DNA of 51,100 nucleotides from Vampirovibrio chlorellavorus (GCA_903866275.1 CAIPMU010000009.1:1-51100); one strand, 5' to 3'; shown: positions 15,644 through 23,893, counted from the first letter of the stretch. The notes: a model not told the origin generated them from the sequence alone. Numbers and translations are program-made.

Positions 15644-16288
15644 ATGCGCCAGCTTGATGCTTCTTGTGCGAAAATCCTGTCCATTCTGCGTCGTTTTTCG
15701 GTTGCCCTGGGGGGCGGGGCTGATTCCGGGGCGACTGAGCGCATGCGGCAATGCAAGGGATGGCTTGGGGCGCTCGCGTTGTGGTGTGTGTGTGGTGCGG
15801 GGTTGATGATGAATGGTTCCATCACCTGGGCCTCAGAGCGCCCGGCTCCGGATGCAGGCACGTTTGATCTGCCCGCTTCGCCGCAGTCATCTGAAGCCGC
15901 ACCCGGCCATCAAGTCCCTTTTAGTATTCGAGCGGTGTATGAGCACAAAGAACCGGCAGAAAAACCCGCCCACGGTGTGGTGGGATTGAACCTGCTCATT
16001 CAGCAGGGACGTTATCCGGTGGTGCACGGGGTATATTCGGGCACACCCGCAGCCCGGCAAGGCCTGCAAACCGGCGATCGGATTCTGTTTATTAACGGCG
16101 TCACCACGATGGGTAAAACCGTGACCGAGGTCGATGCGATGATTTCGGATGTGCCCGGCGAGACCGTGGCGTTTACCTTGCAACGGGGGGCTCGCATGGT
16201 GCCGGTGCACCTGACCGTGGCTGCCGTGGAAAGTTTGTCGCCGCAAGTTCGCCCGGCATTTTCCGGTTTGTTTGGCAGTGTCCCTTGA
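15644..16288 (+). CDS. Membrane-anchored or secreted PDZ-domain protein
   Basis: 214 residues. AGAAGGGG stands just before the ATG. A basic first 40 residues lead to a hydrophobic segment (WLGALALWCVCGAGLMMNGS), so export or membrane anchoring is likely. A single PDZ domain spans about residues 110-200: GVVGLNLLIQQGRYPVV, VYSGTPAARQGLQTGDRILFINGV, then VTEVDAMISDVPGETVAFTLQRG. No protease domain is attached, so it may be a scaffold or regulatory partner. Monocistronic. Confidence 0.82.
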   Translation: MRQLDASCAKILSILRRFSVALGGGADSGATERMRQCKGWLGALALWCVCGAGLMMNGSITWASERPAPDAGTFDLPASPQSSEAAPGHQVPFSIRAVYEHKEPAEKPAHGVVGLNLLIQQGRYPVVHGVYSGTPAARQGLQTGDRILFINGVTTMGKTVTEVDAMISDVPGETVAFTLQRGARMVPVHLTVAAVESLSPQVRPAFSGLFGSVP

Positions 16289-16334
16289 GTTCTTGCCGGG
16301 TCGCTTTGACGGGCGAGCGTAAGTTGCGTCCGCC

Positions 16335-17441
16335 CTAGGAGACGAAGTGCACGCTTTCATTCAGGTTTTTGCCGCGACCATAGTGGTAGCCTCGAGCCTG
16401 GGCTTCCTCAATGCGGTTCAGGGCCAGTTTCTGGGCGGCGTTCCAGGGGAGCATCCCGTGCTGTTTGGCGTACTCAAACACGCGCAGGGTGGTGTCGTAA
16501 ATGCCCAGGGTTTTCTCTCGCGCAGCTTCAAAGCTTTGCTTTTCCAGCTCGCAGGCCACCATAATCACTCCGCCGGAGTTGATGACAAAGTCCGGGGCAT
16601 AGAGAATGTCGCGTTCGTGCAACATATGGGCTACTTTCTCGCTGCCCAGCGGATTGTTGGCGCCGCCCGCTAAAATTTTGGTCTTCAGGCTGTGTGCTAC
16701 GCCCGCATCAATGGTGCCGCCAATGGCGTTGGGCGAGAACACGTCGACATCCTTGTCGTAGAGTTCCAGCGGATTGCAGAGGGTGACTGTGGGGTAATGT
16801 TCCTTGACCTGAGCCAGGACGGGCTCGTTAATATCGGCAATGAAGATCTCGCAGCCTGCCGCCAGCAGGTGTTCCACCAGATGAAAGCCCACCTTGCCTG
16901 CGCCCTGGATGGCAATTTTCAGCCCGTCCATCTCATCCCGGTTCAGTTTTTCCTGAACGGCGGCCTGAATGCCCCGAAACACGCCCAGCGCGGTCAGGAT
17001 GGAAGAATCCCCCAGTCCGCCGTCTTTCTGATCCAGACCGGTGATGTAGGGGCACTGTTCGTGCATGATCTGTAAATCGTTGGTGTTTGAGCCCACATCG
17101 CCTGCGCCAATGTAGTTGCCCCGCAACAGGCTGATGCGATCGGCAAAGGCTTTTAGTAGTTCAGGCGTTTTCTGTTCCGGGCGGTCCAGGATGACCACCG
17201 ATTTACCGCCCCCCAGATTCAGTCCAGCCACGGCCGATTTATAGGTCATGGCGCGAGAGAGTCGCAACACGTCCGTCAGCGCGTCGCTTTCGGAGCTGTA
17301 GCTTTTCATGCGGCAGCCGCCCAGCGCGGGTCCGAGGGTGGTGTCATGAATGCCAATGATGGCTTTCAGCCCCACGTCGGGATCAGAGCAAAAGAAAACG
17401 CCCTCGTGTCCTCGGGACTGGATCATATCGAAGTATGGCAT
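16335..17441 (-). CDS. Leucine (branched-chain amino acid) dehydrogenase
   Basis: NAD-dependent deamination of leucine, valine or isoleucine, or the reverse reductive amination. 368 residues. The catalytic domain has GPALGGCRM, then MTYKSAVAGLNLGGGKSVV with Lys68 and Lys80 matching the two active-site lysines of leucine dehydrogenases, and GDVGSNTNDL. The Rossmann domain has IQGAGKVGFHLVEHLL and an acidic residue at the end of the second strand (IADIN) as expected for NAD. Valine or phenylalanine dehydrogenase specificity cannot be excluded from sequence alone. It starts 11 bp after the cysteine-cluster gene, so the two are likely cotranscribed. Confidence 0.88.
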   Translation of the reverse strand: MPYFDMIQSRGHEGVFFCSDPDVGLKAIIGIHDTTLGPALGGCRMKSYSSESDALTDVLRLSRAMTYKSAVAGLNLGGGKSVVILDRPEQKTPELLKAFADRISLLRGNYIGAGDVGSNTNDLQIMHEQCPYITGLDQKDGGLGDSSILTALGVFRGIQAAVQEKLNRDEMDGLKIAIQGAGKVGFHLVEHLLAAGCEIFIADINEPVLAQVKEHYPTVTLCNPLELYDKDVDVFSPNAIGGTIDAGVAHSLKTKILAGGANNPLGSEKVAHMLHERDILYAPDFVINSGGVIMVACELEKQSFEAAREKTLGIYDTTLRVFEYAKQHGMLPWNAAQKLALNRIEEAQARGYHYGRGKNLNESVHFVS

Positions 17442-17452
17442 TTGGGAACCCC

Positions 17453-18172
17453 CTAACAGCGTGTAAACACAAACCCGCGCAATGGCGAAGCAACATAGAG
17501 ACTGGTCAAGGACAGGATCAGACTCAGGTTAGCCGTATTATGGGATGTGGAAAAAGCGGCGTCAATCTTGGTGTGCACATCACTGTAAGGTGGCGGGGGG
17601 GTGAAGTCGGCTCCCTGAGCCGGTATTTCTACGGAAAAAGACAGGTTAGTTTGCTCGCCAAAGGTTATGTCTGGATTTTGAATGGCTTTCAGGGTTTCCA
17701 GTTCTGCTTTCAGGGCTTTGAGCTGTTCCACTTCGGCCTTCATCTGGTTGTATTTATCCTTGCAGGCCGCGCCCCATGATTCAAATGCGCAACCGGGGGC
17801 CATCACCACGAAGGGGGTGTCCGGGTAATCCCGGCAAAACTGCGGCCTGTCCTCCCAGACGCCGCATTTGTTATCGGCGGTCTGATACCGGCACTGATAA
17901 AACACAATGTCTTCGGGGCTTTCAAAGGCTTCCTGTTTGGCAGCGGCCTTTAGGGTGCGCTCCACCAGCCCCGGAACGACGGCTTCTGCTTCCGCGTGGG
18001 TGGCGTAGGGTTGCATGATCGAGAAAAATCCCCGTGCAAAGTCATCGCCCTGGACGGCACGTGCCATCAGCTGATGGTAGGGGGTACTGGGTGAGGCGCC
18101 CTTGCAGCAAGCGCCGTTACTGCAGCATTTGGGGAGGGGAATGCCCAGTTCTCGTTCAAACGTGTTCGGCAT
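17453..18172 (-). CDS. YkgJ-type cysteine cluster protein
   Basis: 239 residues. N-terminal cysteines KCCSNGACCKGA (Cys16, 17, 22, 23) and a second set in YQCRYQTADNKCGVWEDRPQFCRDYP match the YkgJ/UPF0153 family, thought to bind zinc or an iron-sulfur cluster. A charged helical stretch (KYNQMKAEVEQLKALKAELETLKAI) is a probable coiled coil. The C-terminus has a hydrophobic run (LSLILSLTSLYVA) that could be a tail anchor. The molecular function of the family is unknown. First gene of a likely two-gene unit with leucine dehydrogenase. Confidence 0.8.
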   Translation of the reverse strand: MPNTFERELGIPLPKCCSNGACCKGASPSTPYHQLMARAVQGDDFARGFFSIMQPYATHAEAEAVVPGLVERTLKAAAKQEAFESPEDIVFYQCRYQTADNKCGVWEDRPQFCRDYPDTPFVVMAPGCAFESWGAACKDKYNQMKAEVEQLKALKAELETLKAIQNPDITFGEQTNLSFSVEIPAQGADFTPPPPYSDVHTKIDAAFSTSHNTANLSLILSLTSLYVASPLRGFVFTRC

Positions 18173-18354
18173 GGTTGGCTCACTTCCCTGTCACGGCCTG
18201 AGGGTATCAAATCCTCAGGCATACTCGACGGACTCGCTGAACATCTGTGTCCGCCCACTTGTGTCGGGCTCACTGGCACGGGCATGTGAAGGTGCAGACT
18301 GTTGAGCCCTGCCGGGTATGCCGCGAGATCTGTTTTGATTGTGCGTGACATGCA

Positions 18355-18391
18355 CAAAAAAGCCATCCTGCGTTCAAGCGAGTTATGGCTT
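18355..18391 (-). terminator. Possible terminator after 18447-18767
   Basis: AAGCCAT (18360-18366) pairs with ATGGCTT (18385-18391); on the minus strand the stem is followed by TTTTTTGT. The 18-nt loop is large, so strength is uncertain. Confidence 0.5.
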
Positions 18392-18446
18392 CCTTGTCGT
18401 TGGCGCTATCCTATCGTGGAGGAACTGTCCTGAACGTGGCTGCCGT

Positions 18447-18767
18447 TTAGGAGGACACCCACCGGTAGGCTTCAATCTGGTTGCCATGAATCTGGCTGAG
18501 CAGGTCAAAGCGACGATCTTCCAGGGTTCGAATTCCGGCCAGACATTCATCTTCTTCCGGGGTACCGCTGGGCAGTAGATGAACCACTTGATAAGCGTTT
18601 TCCAGTGCCTGATCCATGGTTTGGAGTAGTTCCAGCTTCTCATCGGTGTTTTTGGGCAGTCGCATAAAGCTGAGCAGCTGGTTGGACCGGATTAAATTCC
18701 GCTGAGCCCGAGCAGCCTTGTTGGCCGTACCCTCCTTGGTGGATTTAGCTCTCTTTGACTTTGGCAT
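18447..18767 (-). CDS. Small helical protein of unknown function
   Basis: 106 residues with a lysine/arginine-rich start (MPKSKRAKSTKEGTANKAAR) followed by predicted helices (EKLELLQTMDQALENAYQVV, DECLAGIRTLEDRRFDLLSQI). It ends NQIEAYRWVSS. Neither signal peptide nor membrane segment is visible, so cytosolic. A weak AGG lies 9 nt before the ATG. I do not recognise the family. Its codon use resembles its neighbours and no longer overlapping frame competes with it. Confidence 0.65.
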   Translation of the reverse strand: MPKSKRAKSTKEGTANKAARAQRNLIRSNQLLSFMRLPKNTDEKLELLQTMDQALENAYQVVHLLPSGTPEEDECLAGIRTLEDRRFDLLSQIHGNQIEAYRWVSS

Positions 18768-19304
18768 AGCTATGTACCTGCTTGATTTCCCGTCTCACTA
18801 AACAATACATCTATAGTATTAAAAACAATTTGTCCGGCTGAATTGCGCGATGGGCTGTTATGGAATGAATTTGAACCCTAATAATCCGTTTTTATATATT
18901 AAATATATTCAAAATAAAGGCACGATTGAGGGACAGTATAGGCCATGTGAATGAAAAAACAGTATAATGAGAAAAGTTTATCAACAGTTGCTATACAATC
19001 ATTAGGGTAGCCAGAATCGGCTTGTGGGTGTTGCCGACATGGAAAATCGGTCGCTGAAACAGAACTGTGACGTTCTGGAGACACTGTCAATATCGAACGT
19101 TACCGTGGCTTGGCATTACTCAACACTATTGAATTGAATGGGTCATTTTTTGAGTTTTTAACATTGTAATTGAAGTCCTTGATCCAGACGCTGTAGGGTT
19201 TTCGCCCTGGGAATGTAAATATTTGTTCATCCAGCCTAAAGATTTTCTCAAAGTTGACGATCAGACCTAAGTGAGCGGTACACGATATGTAGGAGCAGTC
19301 TTGA
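18768..19304. other. A+T-rich divergent intergenic region
   Basis: About 540 bp, markedly richer in A+T than the genes. A TATAAT at 18963-18968 (plus strand) lacks a recognisable -35 box. Two short minus-strand frames here have no SD and no protein-like composition. No RNA element recognised. Confidence 0.4.
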
Positions 19305-19703
19305 ATGACAGACTTTAACAATATTAATCCGGATAGAAGTTTAAATGCCAAGTTTAATACGCATCGCCCGGCGCAAGGCGGTCAGCCTGATGCAACTGCC
19401 GCTCAGGGGCAGTCCGGCGAGTCGGTGGATCCCTACGCTGACCTGAAGATGGATCCGGATAAAATGTTGAACCTGCTGGCAGCCCAGGGGCGAGTGAATA
19501 CCCAAACTCAGATTGAAAACCCCGGTATTGAGCGTTCCGTTGGGGCTTTTACCCAGGCGGTTTCTCCGGAGCAGCATTCTCAGGTGGCTCAGCAAATGTC
19601 TCAGGCCTATCAGCATGAATTTGGGGTCAATCCTCATCCCGCAGTCCTGCAGGACCTGGTTGACAATCATCTGATTGGTAAGCCCGTGGTGCAGAATCCG
19701 TAA
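19305..19703 (+). CDS. Small protein of unknown function
   Basis: 132 residues. AGGAG lies 9 nt before the ATG. The first 45 residues are Asn/Gln/Gly-rich and probably disordered; a Gln-rich helical region follows (SPEQHSQVAQQMSQAYQHEFG) and the protein ends LVDNHLIGKPVVQNP. There is no signal peptide or membrane segment. I do not recognise it. A strong terminator follows at 19748-19782, so it is a single-gene unit. Confidence 0.65.
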   Translation: MTDFNNINPDRSLNAKFNTHRPAQGGQPDATAAQGQSGESVDPYADLKMDPDKMLNLLAAQGRVNTQTQIENPGIERSVGAFTQAVSPEQHSQVAQQMSQAYQHEFGVNPHPAVLQDLVDNHLIGKPVVQNP

Positions 19704-19747
19704 CGGCACATCCCCAGTCCGGTTACTTTCAGGCTTGAAATTTACTC

Positions 19748-19782
19748 AAACGTCTGGCCCAAATGCCGGACGTTTTGGTTTT
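19748..19782 (+). terminator. Intrinsic terminator after 19305-19703
   Basis: 11-bp stem (19748-19758 with 19765-19775, one G-U pair), loop CCAAAT, then TTTTGGTTTT. Confidence 0.85.
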
Positions 19783-20225
19783 GGGGCTGAGGGTTGGTCA
19801 TGGCGTGTTTCAGGGGGTTGGGGCCACTGTAAGCCGGGGGCTTGGAGGCTCTCCTCCCCATAGAGGATTCTGCCTTGCGGGATTGCCGAAATGGTGCAAT
19901 GATGGCTTTACGGTGGCTTATGATTCTAGTATCATTAGTACTGGACTGCACAAATAGGAAGAGTCTGTTGGCAGTTTAAACCTGTCTGGCCAGATCAATC
20001 ATCAGGCAGTTTTTGGTCAAAGAGAGTCAAAGGGCAGTTGTCTGGGTAAAGCAATCGGCAGTAATATCAGCAGAACCAGTCATGGAAAGCTGATAAACGA
20101 ATCACGATACGGGTTTCTCAATTGACTCGGTGGTTGCTTTTCAAGGATTGTCACACCCGGCCTCCCGAACAGGATATTAATACACACGATATTGATACAG
20201 TAGAAACGGCAAGAGGTTTTCCCCA
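19783..20225 (+). other. Upstream region of the RpaB-like gene with GGCAGT repeats
   Basis: No gene seen. GGCAGTT occurs at 19970, 20005 and 20033, and GGCAGTA at 20057. No HLR1 pair is present here, so autoregulation through HLR1 is not supported by this sequence. Confidence 0.4.
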
Positions 20226-20993
20226 TTGAGCGCTACAGAGAAAGAAATCGCCGGAAGCAGTCAGAAATCGTCTGGCCGGGCTGAGAAAGTCTTAATTGTG
20301 GATGACGAGGCGAGCATTCGCCGCATTTTGGAAACCCGTTTCAAAATGTTGGGATTCGATACGGCGACCGCTGCCGATGGCGAGGAAGCCCTGGACGTTT
20401 TTAACAAGTTTTCCCCCGATGTGGTGGTACTGGACATTATGATGCCCAAGCTGGACGGCTATGGCGTGACCAAAGAGATCCGCAAGCAGTCCGATACGCC
20501 CATTATCATTCTGACCGCCCTCGGTGATGTGGCTGAGCGTATTACCGGCCTGGAGCTGGGTGCCGATGATTATGTGGTGAAGCCCTTTAGCCCCAAAGAA
20601 CTGGAAGCCCGCGTGAAGTGCATTCTGCGGCGTACTGTGTCTAAGGGCGGTTCCGTGGCGCCTTCCAGCAAGGAAGCCAATAACGTTGTCGTGGTGGGTA
20701 ACCTCAAGATCGATTTAAACAAACGCCAGGTGTTCAAGAAAAATGAGCGTGTGCGCTTGACCGGCATGGAATTCAGCCTGCTGGAACTGCTGGTGAACAA
20801 CTCCGGTAAGCCGTTTTCCCGGGGTGAAATTCTGCAGCACGTCTGGTCTTACCCGGCGGATCATCGTATTGATACCCGCGTGGTGGACGTGCATATCAGC
20901 CGTCTGCGTTCCAAGCTGGAAACCGATATTAGCAATCCGGAACTAATCCTGACCGCTCGCGGTATTGGCTACATGTTCCAGAAAATCGATTAA
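20226..20993 (+). CDS. rpaB: RpaB/Ycf27-type OmpR-family response regulator
   Basis: 255 residues. The receiver domain (about 20-137) has the acidic pair Asp26/Asp27, phosphoacceptor Asp70 in VVVLDIMMPKLDGYG, Thr97 and Lys119. The stretches EASIRRILETR, AADGEEAL, MMPKLDGYG, LTALGDVAERITGLELGADD and VKPFSPKELEAR are those of cyanobacterial RpaB. The winged-helix domain (about 155-254) ends VDVHISRLRSKLETDISNP and TARGIGYMFQKID. RpaB is an essential cyanobacterial regulator of light-stress and other genes through HLR1 sites. The start is a TTG with AAGAGG about 9 nt upstream. No sensor kinase adjoins it, as is usual for RpaB. Confidence 0.88.
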   Translation: MSATEKEIAGSSQKSSGRAEKVLIVDDEASIRRILETRFKMLGFDTATAADGEEALDVFNKFSPDVVVLDIMMPKLDGYGVTKEIRKQSDTPIIILTALGDVAERITGLELGADDYVVKPFSPKELEARVKCILRRTVSKGGSVAPSSKEANNVVVVGNLKIDLNKRQVFKKNERVRLTGMEFSLLELLVNNSGKPFSRGEILQHVWSYPADHRIDTRVVDVHISRLRSKLETDISNPELILTARGIGYMFQKID

Positions 20994-21104
20994 GCGCAGC
21001 CAACCACAGCGCTAACCTGAGCGATGCGGTTGTTCGTGGATTGACCTCTGGTATTTTTCGCCATTTCTCATGGGATGCTGGTAAAATGCCGATAGAATAA
21101 GAGA

Positions 21105-21159
21105 GTTAATCTGCTGTTAGTTTGCAGTTATTTGGCAGTTGTTTGATAGTTAGAGGCTT
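21105..21159 (+). repeat. Five imperfect 11-bp direct repeats before 21165-22298
   Basis: GTTAATCTGCT, GTTAGTTTGCA, GTTATTTGGCA, GTTGTTTGATA and GTTAGAGGCTT follow one another with no gap. The 11-bp period keeps the half-sites on one face of the helix, as in OmpR-family operators. It starts just after a possible -10 (TAGAAT, 21093-21098) and runs to the start codon region. Confidence 0.6.
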
Positions 21160-21164
21160 CCGCA

Positions 21165-22298
21165 ATGCGTTCAAGGGCTCCCGCATTCACCCTGAAAACC
21201 GGCTTGATATTGCTGGGGCTTGGGTTGCTGGGCATTTGGACCTGGATGGGGCTGGCTTCCTGCCATAGTGATCGGGTCGCGGTAAATCCCAAAGATCCGC
21301 AATCGCCGCAGTTTGCATACCGTCAGGATCAGCTGGCCCTGTTGAGCATGTTGGCCGATGATATTCAGGATTTGGAGCGTAAAAAGCAATACGCCACGAT
21401 TTATGATGACTACACCAGTCAGGAATTCAAGACCGGGATTAGTCGCCGTCGGTTTTTGGTTATCTCCAACTGTGTGGAAACTTACCTGGGCGGGCTGGAA
21501 GAGTACGACCCGCATGATTTGGGGTTTCGGCGCGAAATGCTGAAAACCGGGCATGATCAGTTTCTGGATGTGCTCAACCGCAAGGTGAAGCGCATCATGG
21601 GCCCTATCGATGAACAGATGGTCTTTGTGCCGGACGATTTAAACTTTAAGCTCAATGGGTTGTACTGGATTGCCAAGGATAAACTGTTCCTGCAATGTGT
21701 GGCGGAAAGCCCGCAGCGCGAGGCCGAAGGCCAGCCGGTGCCAGAAATAGCTCCTGAAGAAGGGGCTACCCCCTCTACCACACAGGCCACCTCGCCAACG
21801 ACCGCTGAAACCCCTGCCGCGACCTCCCCGGAGAGTGGGGCAGCGGTGCCGCCCGCTAGTGAGCAACCGGGTACGGAGGCTGCTCAGTCCGGGGCGCCTC
21901 AGGGAGAGTCTTCCGAAAAATCACCGGCGACTGAATCACCAACTAGCGCTGGCAGCTCGGAGCCTACGCACAAAAAGTCAACGGGCGTGACCGTTCCTGT
22001 TGCATCCCCGGTGCAGGAGATGAAACCGGCGGAGGCCCGCAAGGCCACAACCTTGCAGGCGCGTCCTGCAGGTGCGGGCGCTGTGATTGACGAGCGTCCT
22101 GTACTCAAACCCAAAGCGCCTGTGCCGGGAAAGGGCGATTCGACTCAGACTCACGCGCCCGTTCCAGGGGATTCCGGGAAGTCTGAGGTGCGTCATGATG
22201 CCTATCGTGATAATCCCGCCAACGCTGGAAAAGCCGTGCCTTTGCCCATTTCGCCCTTAAAGCCGGAGCCGGCCATGACACCGCCAGTACCCCGTTAG
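21165..22298 (+). CDS. Membrane-anchored protein with Pro/Thr/Ser-rich tail
   Basis: 377 residues. A single N-terminal hydrophobic segment (LILLGLGLLGIWTWMGLASC, about residues 13-33) ends near a Cys, so it could be a lipoprotein or a signal anchor. Residues 50-185 form a folded region (LALLSMLADDIQDLERKKQYATIYDDYTSQEFKTGISRRRF and onward) that resembles the helix-rich part of NTF2/DUF4019-type domains, but I am not certain. From residue 185 to the end it is low-complexity Pro/Thr/Ser/Ala/Glu. It follows the RpaB-like gene and may share its transcript or use its own promoter by the 11-bp repeats. Confidence 0.65.
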   Translation: MRSRAPAFTLKTGLILLGLGLLGIWTWMGLASCHSDRVAVNPKDPQSPQFAYRQDQLALLSMLADDIQDLERKKQYATIYDDYTSQEFKTGISRRRFLVISNCVETYLGGLEEYDPHDLGFRREMLKTGHDQFLDVLNRKVKRIMGPIDEQMVFVPDDLNFKLNGLYWIAKDKLFLQCVAESPQREAEGQPVPEIAPEEGATPSTTQATSPTTAETPAATSPESGAAVPPASEQPGTEAAQSGAPQGESSEKSPATESPTSAGSSEPTHKKSTGVTVPVASPVQEMKPAEARKATTLQARPAGAGAVIDERPVLKPKAPVPGKGDSTQTHAPVPGDSGKSEVRHDAYRDNPANAGKAVPLPISPLKPEPAMTPPVPR

Positions 22299-22373
22299 GC
22301 TTGTGCTGCTAAAGCATTCAGCGTGTTCAGTCGGCAAAAGCCATTGCCACGTCGTGATGGGTTTAGTTGCGAT

Positions 22374-23219
22374 CTACTTCACCAATACCAGCGTGAGGTT
22401 TTTGCGGGTTTTGGTGCGGCCCAGGTCTTTGTTGAGGCTGATGATGCGCTTTTCGATAAAGTCTGCGTTCTTGGTGGTGGGGCGCATGCGGAGTACCAGT
22501 TGGTAGCAGTCCAGCGCTTCGCGGAACTTTCCGGCTTTGTCCAGCGTAATCGCCAGACCTAGATGCCCACGGGAGAACTCGGGAGCCTTGCTCACCAGTG
22601 TGCGGAAGAGGGTTTCCGCATCGGCGTAACGGCCCACGCGCATATACAGGCTGCCCAGGTTGTTGTATGCGGGCAGAAAGTCGTTTTCAATCTCGATGAT
22701 TTCCTGATAGAGCCGAATGGCAGTATCCAGATCGTCACTGGTTTCTACCAGCAAGGCCAGACCGAAGCGGGCTTCGATGTTCTTGCGATCCAGCTTGATC
22801 ACCCGCTCGTAGTGGTAGGTCGATTTGGTGGTGAAGCCGGTTTCGGCATAGCATTTGGCCATATCTAGGTGTAAATCCTTGCGGAAGGCGTTTTGCGCCA
22901 GCCCCTTGCTCAAGTACTCAATGGCGGACTGCACATCGCCCTTGCGACGGTAGCACTTGGCCATGCCGAGATAGGCTTCAGTAAAGTCGTCCCGGCATTC
23001 CAGTGCCAGCTGGTAGTGAGAAATTGCGGTTTCAATCTCTTCCCGGTAACGAAAGGTATCGCCGGTGATGAGGTGTTCGTATGCCTTGCCGTACTTGGCC
23101 TTCAGGGGGTTGGCAACCTCGGTGGCCAGCCCGGCGGTAAAGCGGTTCAGGGCGGTCATAAGCTTGGAGGAGTAACGAACCCCGCTCTGTGCTGATTGTC
23201 GTTGTTCAATAGAACTCAT
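22374..23219 (-). CDS. TPR-repeat protein
   Basis: 281 residues, cytosolic. About five or six tetratricopeptide repeats span residues 60-245: EEIETAISHYQLALECRDDFTEAYLGMAKCYRRKGD, VQSAIEYLSKGLAQNAFRKDLHLDMAKCYAETGF, then IRLYQEIIEIENDFLPAYNNLGSLYMRVGRYADAE and FREALDCYQLVLRMRP. TPRs mediate protein-protein contacts; no partner is identifiable. GGGAG lies about 10 nt before the ATG. A promoter TTTCAC-N16-TACAAT is seen at 23353-23380. Confidence 0.85.
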   Translation of the reverse strand: MSSIEQRQSAQSGVRYSSKLMTALNRFTAGLATEVANPLKAKYGKAYEHLITGDTFRYREEIETAISHYQLALECRDDFTEAYLGMAKCYRRKGDVQSAIEYLSKGLAQNAFRKDLHLDMAKCYAETGFTTKSTYHYERVIKLDRKNIEARFGLALLVETSDDLDTAIRLYQEIIEIENDFLPAYNNLGSLYMRVGRYADAETLFRTLVSKAPEFSRGHLGLAITLDKAGKFREALDCYQLVLRMRPTTKNADFIEKRIISLNKDLGRTKTRKNLTLVLVK

Positions 23220-23313
23220 TCGTTCAAATCTCCCTGTTCAAAAAGGGGTGGAGCAGTCTAGCCATTCCATTCCACAGTCCACGCCGAGCCACATCTCGTA
23301 CCTTGTTGTCCAA

Positions 23314-23380
23314 AAATCTCACCGGGAGGCAAATCTCACCGGACACAGTCTTATTGTAAAGTTTGCCGCCCCCCGTGAAA
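23314..23380 (-). promoter_or_regulatory. Predicted promoter and direct repeats of the TPR gene
   Basis: On the minus strand TTTCAC (23380-23375), 16-nt spacer, TACAAT (23358-23353). Immediately downstream the 12-mer AAATCTCACCGG (plus-strand reading) occurs twice, at 23314-23325 and 23331-23342, a 17-bp period, possibly an operator. Confidence 0.45.
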
Positions 23381-23649
23381 TCGTCCAGAGGATCGATGCC
23401 AAAGGGTCAATGTTTTTGGGTGAGCTTTTGTTGTGGTTGCGAAAACGTGAGTGTGAAAAGTTTGGCAAAGTGAAACGGCTGAATTGGGTTTCCGTTATCC
23501 TCCTTATATAAAAACAGCGGAGATTTCAAAACTGCGTGTATAGGACCCATTCACCAGGTGTCAGGGTTTCACGTCTATCTGGGAGAATGCGTGTAAGGTG
23601 GTTGTCGTGCATTTAGAGGGTTTTAGGGAAACAGTCTGAAACGAGAAGC

Positions 23650-23677
23650 TTGCCTTTCATGAGGTACGTGTTACAAT
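23650..23677 (+). promoter_or_regulatory. Predicted promoter of the ilv operon
   Basis: TTGCCT (23650-23655), 16-nt spacer, TACAAT (23672-23677). Predicted start near 23684, about 44 nt before the leader-peptide ATG. Confidence 0.7.
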
Positions 23678-23727
23678 GACACAATCTAATTAACTCAGCT
23701 TTAGTTAGGCGAGTTAAATTTGATATT

Positions 23728-23820
23728 ATGCATTTCAACGAAAGCCTAATTTCAATGCAATTTTTGAACAGCGTACTCGTAATTATTCTTGTCATTCTCA
23801 GCGGCCCATTGCCGGTGTGA
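23728..23820 (+). CDS. ilvL: ilv operon leader peptide
   Basis: A 30-codon frame encoding MHFNESLISMQFLNS, then VLVIILVIL and SGPLPV, then TGA. Nine consecutive branched-chain codons (residues 16-24) are what a leader for attenuation by leucyl-, valyl- and isoleucyl-tRNA would need. A good promoter lies 50 bp upstream and an intrinsic terminator 38 nt after the stop. The SD is weak (GGCGAG some 14 nt upstream); an internal ATG at residue 10 is an alternative start. The style recalls the enteric ilvGMEDA leader, though the sequence is not a close match. The peptide is presumably regulatory only. Confidence 0.82.
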   Translation: MHFNESLISMQFLNSVLVIILVILSGPLPV

Positions 23821-23821
23821 C

Positions 23822-23893
23822 TTGAATCCTGTTCACAAACAGCAGACCAGATTCAACAAACCGCCGGCCCCTCAGGACCGGCGGTTTTGTTTT
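23822..23893 (+). terminator. ilv attenuator: upstream hairpin and terminator
   Basis: The terminator stem AAACCGCCGG (23858-23867) pairs with CCGGCGGTTT (23878-23887) and is followed by TTTTGTTTT. Between it and the leader stop, TTGAATC (23822-23828) pairs with GATTCAA (23850-23856) and CTGTT (23829-23833) with AACAG (23838-23842), a candidate pause or anti-antiterminator hairpin. GCCGG near the leader 3' end can pair with CCGGC (23864-23868) in the terminator arm. Confidence 0.85.

Noticed and set aside
18500-18530. GGTTCGAATTCC as a tRNA T-loop
   Set aside because: It lies inside a coding frame and no acceptor or anticodon stem surrounds it.
23670-23690. HLR1 at GTTACAAT within the ilv promoter
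   Set aside because: Only one octamer fits; the second half-site is missing, and the TACAAT is better read as a -10 box.
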